A DNA stretch of 64,000 nt from Progne subis subis (Eukaryota; Chordata; Aves; Passeriformes; Hirundinidae). The notes below the pieces were generated by a model. That model saw nothing but the letters and a program-made list of their open reading frames with translations. It was not told where the DNA came from and searched no databases. Below are positions 56,001 through 64,000 of the stretch, piece after piece. The position numbers and the translations under genes are program-made. How positions within the stretch are numbered: the first letter of the stretch is position 1; each line of letters begins with the position of its first letter. The stretch spans positions 62,001 to 126,000 of the forward strand of contig JAKJHU010000167.1 of assembly GCA_022316685.1 (NCBI GenBank). Direction: 5' to 3'.

Positions 56001-57013
56001 GGCATCGGGGAGCCGGGTGCGATTCAGCCTGAGCGCAGAGAGGAGAACCCAGCTCCAAGTAATTAACAACAATGTATAATTGCTAACAATTTGGTTTTAC
56101 ACAAATTACACAGTATTATTAAATTAAGCAGACCATGTTCTTGCATCTGAGTATTAGCAGCATAACTCATTTTCATGCCACTTTTTTAAAATAGCGCTGG
56201 TAATTAGTCCTGTACTTTCCAAACCCATCACATGCAGCACTTTGTTTTCAGCAGAACACCCACCAAAAATGCTCGAGTTCTCTTAATTGCAAAGATTCAC
56301 TTCACAGGGCTGCACAGTTCCTTTCTGCTCTGGGTGTTATTCAGGAACAGCCAAGTGGAATTTACCGAAATTACACCGAAACACAAACGACGAGAACTCC
56401 TCCCCAGCTGAGGAGGGGGGAGAGCCTTTGCAGACCAAGGTTCTGCCCATGGGAACTTTCCCAAGGGAGTCACCGGGGGTCGGGGTGGAAGTACTGGCAA
56501 GCTCGTTTCCATTCCAAAGGCAAAGGCGGGGCACGGAGGAGCTGTCCTCCCGCGGACGCTGCTGCTGGCGCCCCTCGCTGCCCCTCAGTGCCCCCGTCAG
56601 TGCCCTGCCCGCTGCCCTGCCCACTCCTCACGCTGACCACGGCACCGGCAGCCCCTTTTCCATCGAGGCAGCGCAGCGGGGCCGTTCCCGTGGGCGCTCT
56701 CGCCCACACTGGATGTCCCCGGTGCCAGCCCCGTGTCCCACCGGCCCCGCTGGCGCAGTCGCCCCCTCTCCTTCTGCTTGGCTGGGAAGGAGCTTTTTTT
56801 GTCCTCTGCTTCTGTCATCTGGCATTTAAATGTAACGAGAGCTCTCGTTGCTAACATTTATAGCAGCAAAATATTTAAGTTCCAGGGCTCGTAGCACATG
56901 TCGTTCGTGTCTCCTTGCCAGGCCCAGCTGCGGCTCCCAAAGCCTTCCCCGGCTCATTCGGGGCCGTGCCAGCGAGCGGACACCGCCCCGGCTGGGGGAG
57001 GCCGGGGAGAGCC

Positions 57014-57494
57014 GCCGGCACCGGCATCGGCACCGGCACAAACACAAACACAAACACAAACAAACACAAACACAAACACCGGCACCGGCACAAACATCGG
57101 CACAGGCACAAACACCGGCATCGGCACCGGCACCGGCACAAACACAAACACAAACACCGGCACAGGCACAAACATCGGCACCGGCACAAACACCGGCATC
57201 GGCACCGGCACCGGCACAAACACAAACACAAACACAAACACCGGCACAGGCACAAACATCGGCACCGGCACAAACACAAACACTAACACAAGCACCGGCA
57301 GGAACATCGGCACAGCCACAAACACCGACACAAACATCGGCACCGGCACCGACACAAAGACAAACACAAACACCGGCACAAACACAAACATCGGCACAAA
57401 CACCGGCATCAGCGCCGGCTCAAACACCGGCACAAACACAAACACCGGCCCCGGCACCAGCACCGGCACCAGCACCGGCACCAGCACCGGCACA
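57014..57494. repeat. CCGGCA / CAAACA hexamer array, about 480 bp
   Basis: Hexamers CACCGG, CACAAA, CATCGG and CACAGG follow in register for 480 bp. A higher-order block (CCGGCATCGGCACCGGCA then CAAACACAAACA) recurs about every 50-60 bp. CpG is frequent in it. Thr/Asn/Gly and Gln-Thr open frames are artefacts. Confidence 0.95.
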
Positions 57495-59254
57495 TCCCGC
57501 GGGGGCTCCGGGACAGCTCCCGGTGCCGGCTGCGCTCAGTCCCGGCACACGAAGGCCGGTGGAATCTGTCGCACTGGTCCGTGCGGCCGGGGACAGGAGG
57601 AAAGAGGAGAAGGACAAGGCTCAGTCACCAGCCTGCCGCCACTCCAGGCACAGGCAGCGAGTGGCCAGAGGGGATCTGAAGCAAAGTGCCTGATTCAGTC
57701 CCGCCTGTGCCAGGGTGTGTCTGGACGCTCCTCTACGGCCCCGGCAGTCACCCTGCGAAGGAAAGGTGCAGAGCAAGCACTGCCCGCTGCGCCCACAGGG
57801 AGCCACACGGGGCCCTGTCCCCCACCAGCCCTCAGAGCCCGCCGTGCCAGGCTGTCCTGGGATGCTCCTGCTTCCAGCAGGGCGACAGGACTCAGAAGCA
57901 GAAAGCCCCAGCTCCACGGCCATCTAATAAAGATGTTCCTGGCTTTCGAAGAAGCCTAAAGCACCTTCAACTGTTACCAAGGGGTCTCTTCCTCCTGCTG
58001 CTGTTCTATCTACCCTTTGCTACAGTAACCTCAGAGAGCTGGTTTGATCCACCTGCACCAGGGCACAGCAGGAGAAGGACAGCAGGGGCCCCCAGCCTGG
58101 CCCCCGTGGCTTAGGGTCATCCCAAAGCTATAGATCCTGGATGCCTCAGGGGCTGTGCAGAACAAGAAGAGACCCTTCTGACCCTTAGAGCCACAGCAAG
58201 CAGCTGGAGATGCAAATGTCAAAGGCTCAGTCAGACCATACAAAAAAAATCCCATTTTTTAAGCCTGCAGGTTTTTGAGCCAGTCTGCAGGTGTCTCTCC
58301 CTGGGGTTGAACCAAGGAAGCCCTCACCTCTGCAGGAGCAAAGCAGGGGCCAGCAGCCATCTCAGCCACCAGCATCTTCTTCTCCCATCTCGAGACTCCC
58401 CACCTCGCGCAGGGTCCAGAGGGTCTCACCACCTGCACCTCTCTGTGACAGGCTGCTTCCGCTTGGAGACAGTGGCCAGGTTCTGAGCTGGAAAACCATA
58501 CTGAGTACTTTGAGCAGCCTTACATGTGCTCTTCTATCCTGAGAGCAGACCCGGGGAAAGGAGCAGACTGCAGGCCCAGGAGGGAGAGGAGGTGCTGGTC
58601 TCAGCCTGATACCTTCTAGCAGAGAGCAGGACAGTTGCCTCCACAGCACAAGGAGTGGGCTCAGAGCAGCAAGGGACAGGGCCTGAGCAGCTGATAGGGA
58701 GCACAGGCTGAGGGAGCAGCAGCCACAGTTCTCATCATTTTATTCTCCTTAAGCCAGGCATCAATTTTATTTTCCTCCCCAACAGCTGATTAAGAGGCTG
58801 GGTAGGGGAAGACAAGTAGTTCATCGTCTGACTCGGGACAGGGAACTAAAGACTACTCCCTGTGATGCTTCTGGACAGCTGGAAGGGGACAGAGGGAGAA
58901 TGTGTGTCGATACTGGAGGTGACAGAAATAACCCAGCAGTGTATCAGAGGGCAGACAGCTCAGCAGAGCCAGAGTGTGCCACGAGAAACTATTTAAATAA
59001 ATCACTTTGGAAGGGCCCAGATTTCTTCAGCTCCTTTGTGACTGGCAACTGGCATGGCTGAGGGTACAGCCTGGCTCGTGTCCTTCTCCCTGGGTGAGTC
59101 CAGCAGGATCCAGCTGGCTGCTAACCTGCAGGGTCCTTTCTGGGAGCACAATTCTCCTGTGGGATAAATTATAGCAAGGTGCTGCTGCCACAGCTCAGCT
59201 CCAGAGCTCAGGGAGAGCTGGGTGAGGGGATGGAAAGCAGGGACAAACTGCTGT

Positions 59255-59720
59255 GTAAACATTTCCAGGGATGGGCAGCCACTGCTTCTCTGGGCAACCT
59301 GTGCCAGGGCTTCACCATTCTCACAGCCAAGAACTTCTTCCTAATCCCTAATCTAAATCTCTCCTCTTTTAGTTTACACCTTGTCCTATCACAATAGGGT
59401 CTGCTAAAAACTTTGTCCCCAGCTCTCTTGAATCCCCCCTTTGGGTCCTGGAGGGGGCTCTGAGCTCTCCCTGGGGCTCCCCTTCTCCAGTGCGCACCCG
59501 CAGCTCTCCCAGCCTGGCTCCAGAGGGGCTCCAGCCCTGCAGCAGCTCCGTGGCTCCTCTGGATCTCTCCAGCAGCTCCAGGTCCTGGCGCTGCTGGCCC
59601 CAGGGCTGGGGCAGCTCTGCAGGTGGGCTCTGAGCTGGGCACAGGGCAGAATCCCCACTGCCCTGCTGCCACGCTGGGATCACAGCACACGGGGGAGTCC
59701 CTGGGCTGCCAGCGCACGTT
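59255..59720 (-). mobile_element. CR1 LINE 3' fragment, longer copy
   Basis: 'ccagggatgggcagccactg', 'ctctgggcaacctgtgcca', 'ctcacagccaagaacttctt' and 'cctaatctaaatctctcctc' are complement CR1 phrases in order. CR1-like sequence (ccagcctggctccagaggg, ctggccccagggctggggc) continues to about 59720. Confidence 0.9.
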
Positions 59721-62700
59721 TCCAGGTCGTGTCCAGCCTCTCACCCCCTGGCACCCGCTCCTGTTCCTTGGGGTTTCTTTGGGCTTTCACTCGCTGTAAC
59801 CGAGCGAGCCGCGCCCTCCGTCAGCGCCTCTGCGAGGGCTCCGCGCTGCTGCGCGCTTCCAAAGAGCTGCCGGGGCTGCACCAGGGCCGGCTGCGCTCTG
59901 CCCCTGGGAGGAGTTTGCAATGACGCCACCAAAAAGAAGAGGGGGCAGGAATTCAGCCCGTGCCCGCTGCAGGGAGAAGCGTTTCCACGCAAGGTGGCAC
60001 CGGTCTCCTTCCTTCCAGGCTCGAGCCGGGGACGCTGAAAGGCGCCTGGGAATATTCTCCGAAAATGAACTCCTGGTAAACGGGGTGCAGAATCCGTCAT
60101 TAATTCCCTTATCAGCCATCGCTTTTCCCCGGACACTCAGCGAGGAACCGCAGGAATTGCTGCCACAGTCAGCGCTGGGGCCGGGCAGCAGGGGACGGGC
60201 AGGAGGGACGGGGTGGCAGCAGCTGCCTCCCCTCCAGGTGCCCGGGACACACGGACATCCACCCGGAGCCTCCCTGCACCAGGAGGGGCCTGGGAGCTGC
60301 CCACTCCCCGTGTGCCACACTGCACAACCCTCTGCAGATGGGCAGAGGTTCCTGTGCTCCAGATCTGCCCCGTGCTTTATCTGACAGAGATTGATGCTCT
60401 GTGCCCATCGTTCACATCACAATTACGGTATTTTCGAATATCTGTCTGTACACTCTGCAGAGCGGTGCGAGCACTGCTGATGTATGAAGTGCTTTTGCAT
60501 TCCCACGCAGGATGCTGGAGAAGACTGCCTTCCACTGCTGGGCTTTGCTTCTGATGCCGACCTTTACACACAAGGAAAATGCACAGTATTATTGCATGCT
60601 AGAAATGCAGCGTGGCTCGAACAGCTCTGGCATCAAGCAGCGAGACAGTACCACCACTGACAGGCTAAGGAAGGAGCTGGGCTGCCCTACCACCCTGTGC
60701 CCTGGGTACCTGCAGAGCCTGCTGGGCACCCACAGGACCCCTCAGCTCAGCAAGGGGGCCCGGCACAGAGCTGCTCCTGCTGAGCCTCTCCTCTGGAGCA
60801 TGGCCAGCAGTGCCATCCCACCCAGCCCTGCCCGGGGCGTGCACACCCGAGCGCAGTGGGTTTAATCTTAAAAACCTTGGGGAAGCAGAGGAGTGCCAGG
60901 CACCTTACTTATGTCAAGGTCCTTGGTCCTCAGGGTTGCAGAGAAAGGCAGGGATCTGTCTTGAAGGCTGCAAGACCACTTTAATTTTCATGTGATTATT
61001 TTTATCTCCTTCCATGCTTCTCCCACCTGTCTCCAGCTCCATGGTCTGTGCCTGCCCATTGCTGGTGCAGTGCTTGGGGACTCAAGCTTCCATGTTGGTG
61101 GAGCAGGACAGCAGGTCAGGGAGGGGTGCAGGACAAACTCTCCCTCTCCAGCTTCATGGAGGAGAAGGAGAAAGGACAGGGGGACAGGGAATATGATAAA
61201 TACAGGGAAAAGGAAAGGAATTGTTTGAAAAGGGGGAAAAAATAGACTTCAAGCCTGCTTGGTTTACCTGGGCGCAGGGAAGAGGGAGGAAAGGCAGGGA
61301 CAGTTTTGCTGGCATCTTCCATGTATCTCCACAGGGCATTGAAATGCAGAGCCAGTCCCAGCAGGACTGAGTGGCTCCTCTGGAACCAGCATTTATTCTC
61401 TTTAGTTGTTTCCATCTCAATAAAGTTGGATCGAGTAGGGTCTGGATGCTTCATTTTGAAGCAGCAGGGCCAGTGTAAGTCTGCCCTCGCAGGGAAGCCC
61501 CTAATCCCCCACAGAGTGCAGTAAAGTGTCTGAACAGCCGTGCTCCGTGAGCTCAGATCCTGACACACACAGCACAGGACATGATGCAGCAGCTACCACC
61601 CAGAGCACGGCACTGCCAGGGCTGAGCACCTCCTCCTGCCACGCTCCAGCCCTGCACCAGCTGTGTGCACTCCATTGGAGTGGGGTACACGGGCAGGGCG
61701 CAGCTTTGGGGCTGGGCTCAGGCAGCCAAGCCTCACATGTTTCCTTGTCCTGTTCCTGAGACGTGACTGGGCTCGACATGAACTGCGCTCGGGCATTGAG
61801 TCATTTGCCTTATTGTGGCCGAAATCTCCTCCCAGCCCTCCCTCCTGCCTGCACCCACAGGCACCAGCGGCTGCAACACGCACCCACAAGCCCAAAGAGC
61901 GAAAGACAAAAGAACAAATATACCCAGGTAAAAAAAGAAAAGAAAAAGGGGAAAAATACCCCAGACACCATTTGGACTCAAAGCCCAGAGAGCAGAGAAG
62001 CTCTGGGCAGGAAGGGAGCAAGCAGAGGGGGGCTCACTTGCAGGTTCCAGTGCCAATTCTGTGCCTGCTCCCACCAACAGCTGGTCTCTGGAGCCACATC
62101 CCTGCACATCCCTTGGCAGACTGGGCATTCACACAAACCTCTGTGGGTACTCCCAGCAGGCAAGAGCTCACCATCCCTGAGGGGTGGAAAGGGTTGGAGC
62201 AGCTCAGCCACCCCTGCAGTGTGAAGGGAACAAAAAGCAGCACGGAGGAAGGCAAGGGGGAACATACCCCAGAGCAGATGAGAGGCCCCTGTAGCCAAAC
62301 TGCCTCACTGTTCATCTTCCTTCTCACTTCAATTTCACCCTGCCTGGAGGCACAAAAGGAACTCAGCTTTGGGAGAAGCAAGATGCCAGGAGCAACATTT
62401 CCTGCTGAAGTGGATCTACGTGGGGCCAGGGAAGGAGTCTGTGCAGGATGGGCAACAGCAATCCATGTGGAGCCAGGCAGAGCCGGGACAGGACCCCTGC
62501 TCCTGCAGCAAGTCAGCTGCAAACCAGCACCAGCCCCAGCCAGAAACTGGGTTTAAACCCAAGCAGAGCTCTTTTCCCAAGGCATGTGTGGGGCCACCCT
62601 GTTGTCCTCACCTCCTGGGCAGCCCAGCGGGGCAGGATGCCCAGAGCGTGGGCACAGCTACCCAGGCCAGGGCAGGAAAATCCCTGCCTGTTCCCAGGGT

Positions 62701-63239
62701 GAATTCCACCTGCCATGGGCAAGGCTGCAGAGAGGGAATGGTGGGAAAAGTGACTCGTCCACAACTCTAAGGAGCGTTCCTGCAGTGGAGCAGCAGCACT
62801 GCAGCCCGTCCTGTGGGGCGACCCGGGACTGGCAGATCAGCAGCTCCGGAATTAATTCTGAATAGCGACACAGGTCAGGCAGCTCATTTCTGCCTGAAAT
62901 AAATGGCTTTGCGGTAGTGCTTCCCCTCAGGGGAAACATGTCCTGACAAGCTGCAGTTACTCCAGCGCCCCGAGGGTTTGTGGAGCCTGGTTCCTTTGGA
63001 GAGTGTTTTACTGTCTGCTCGCAATGCCAAGAGCAGCTTTATACCAATAATAAACAAGGCAAAACATGGAGCCAGAGCAAACAGCTGATACAAATCCATA
63101 TTTTGCTGCCTGTGCTCGCTTTTCTGGCTCCGCAGCACAGGGCGGGTAAGGGGAGCAGGAAATCTTTGTGCTGCTGGCATGTGGCCCCCTCCCGTCAGGT
63201 AGAGCACTGCCCGGTGCTACTGCTGCTCCCTCATGCCCA

Positions 63240-63620
63240 CTGCCAGGAATCACCGCCAGAGGAACGCGCAGGACATCCCTCGGCCTGAACACGTTCATCA
63301 GCTCCAGGCTGCTGAAGCGGCACCTGGAGGCTGAGCACAGGGGGTGGTGCTGGAGGAGCTCAGTGCCGCGACTGCACCACCGGCCCCTCCTGCCCAGCCC
63401 GACCCGCGGGCAGGGCTGAGCTCGGGGCTGCTGGAACAGCTCATCCATCGGCAGCATCGCGGGAGGGGAGGCAGAGACGAGGCGAGCGGAGAAGGAGGTT
63501 TGCGGAGCCCCGGCAGGACACGGCGGGTACGAGCTCCCCGCCGCGCACAGCCTGCCGCGGCTGTCTGCTCCAAAATAGCATTTAACCGGACAAGAGGTGC
63601 CGGATGGGCGCGGGAGCGCT
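63240..63620. promoter_or_regulatory. CpG-rich patch of unknown role
   Basis: CpG is frequent from about 63240 to 63620 (for example GACCCGCGGGC, CGGCGGGTACG, GATGGGCGCGGGAGCG), against a low background. It could be a small CpG island or alternative promoter. No exon or recognisable protein accompanies it. Confidence 0.3.
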
Positions 63621-63849
63621 GGCTCTCCCCAGCTCTTCCCTAGCCGAGAGCCTGTCTACACTGCCATATGTTACCCTGCCGTATACTCCGTCGTGCTTTA
63701 TTTGTCATCCTCTAGCACATATGGTAACAGCTCCGCTGCCTGGCACTTGGAGAGGCTGGATTTAGCTCTGAATCAGGCACAAACAAACACTCACTCGGGG
63801 CAGCGCTCTTTGCTTCTCACCATCTCCACCTCCCCACGCTGCCTCGAGG

Positions 63850-64000
63850 AAGAGAAACAGGCCGGCAGCTGGGCTAGATCAGCCCTGCAGGTCCTTTTCA
63901 ACTGAAAGCATTTTATTTCAGTATTTTATCCTATCCTAGTCCATTATTTTTTTCTACTTGATTCGATTCTATTAGATTCTTATTATTATATTCCATTCCA
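63850..64000 (+). mobile_element. CR1-like 3' end with ATTCT tail, cut by window edge
   Basis: 'gctagatcagccctgcaggt' and 'ccttttcaactgaaagca' resemble a CR1 3' end. What follows is a degenerate pentamer tail (TTCTA, TATCC, ATTCC) reaching the end of the window. Such pentamer tails are familiar from songbird repeats. The family assignment is tentative. Confidence 0.5.

Larger units (their letters stand above)
50646..64000. other. Intergenic region upstream of ACVR1
   Basis: No coding exon is recognisable. The stretch holds CR1 fragments, the AGCCAG array (51922-52712), the CCGGCA/CAAACA array (57014-57494) and GC-rich patches at about 56.9-57.9, 59.75-60.25 and 63.24-63.62 kb. The segments at about 53.1-56.5 and 60.3-63.2 kb look like unique DNA. 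In mammals UPP2 lies in this direction, but I see none of it. Confidence 0.6.

Noticed and set aside
56848..57959. Thr/Gln/Pro or Asn/Thr/Gly open frames of 281-353 residues
   Set aside because: Artefacts of the CCGGCA/CAAACA array and the GC-rich flank.
61663..62556. 297-residue plus-strand open frame
   Set aside because: No resemblance to a known protein; composition and lack of promoter or splice context suggest chance.
63008..63457. Minus-strand frame of 149 residues ending in a hydrophobic segment
   Set aside because: Not recognised as UPP2 or any other neighbour of ACVR1, and no splice or start context supports it.

Overview
This is a stretch of bird nuclear genome, probably from a songbird. 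It has vertebrate split exons with GT-AG introns, many CR1 LINE fragments of avian type, a CR1 end at the right edge with a degenerate ATTCT tail as seen in passerines, and a high load of GC-rich minisatellites. There are no bacterial or viral genes.

One gene is clearly present. It is ACVR1 (ALK2), the BMP/activin type I receptor serine/threonine kinase, and it lies on the minus strand. Nine coding exons join in frame from 21466 down to 4372 and give about 507 residues (human is 509). They encode a signal peptide, a ten-cysteine ligand-binding domain, one membrane helix, the GS box and a complete kinase. The 3'UTR runs to about 3183, where an ATTAAA signal and a GU-rich downstream element mark the end. 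A CpG island at about 49.4-50.27 kb carries a minus-strand splice donor and promoter motifs, and is the likely first noncoding exon and promoter. The gene would then fill about 3.2-50.2 kb, including about 28.5 kb of 5' intron.

Layout: 1-3180 is intergenic sequence downstream of the gene, with CR1 pieces and a 28-bp minisatellite. 3183-4371 is the 3'UTR. 4372-21466 holds the coding exons, with a 70-bp minisatellite beside the exon 8 donor and a nearly 1 kb GT/GTGA microsatellite upstream of exon 7. 21.5-50.0 kb is 5' intron with two large minisatellites (63/65 bp and 41 bp) and a perfect CTCF-type core. 50.28-50.65 kb is a GGGTTC hexamer array against the promoter. 50.65-64 kb is upstream intergenic DNA with two more large arrays (AGCCAG type, CCGGCA/CAAACA type) and CR1 pieces. 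No second gene could be supported.

The unusual content is the tandem repeats, several of them placed beside regulatory or splice sites, and the apparent loss of the start codon used in mammals. Long open frames across the arrays are low-complexity artefacts. I saw no evidence for a new multi-gene system.
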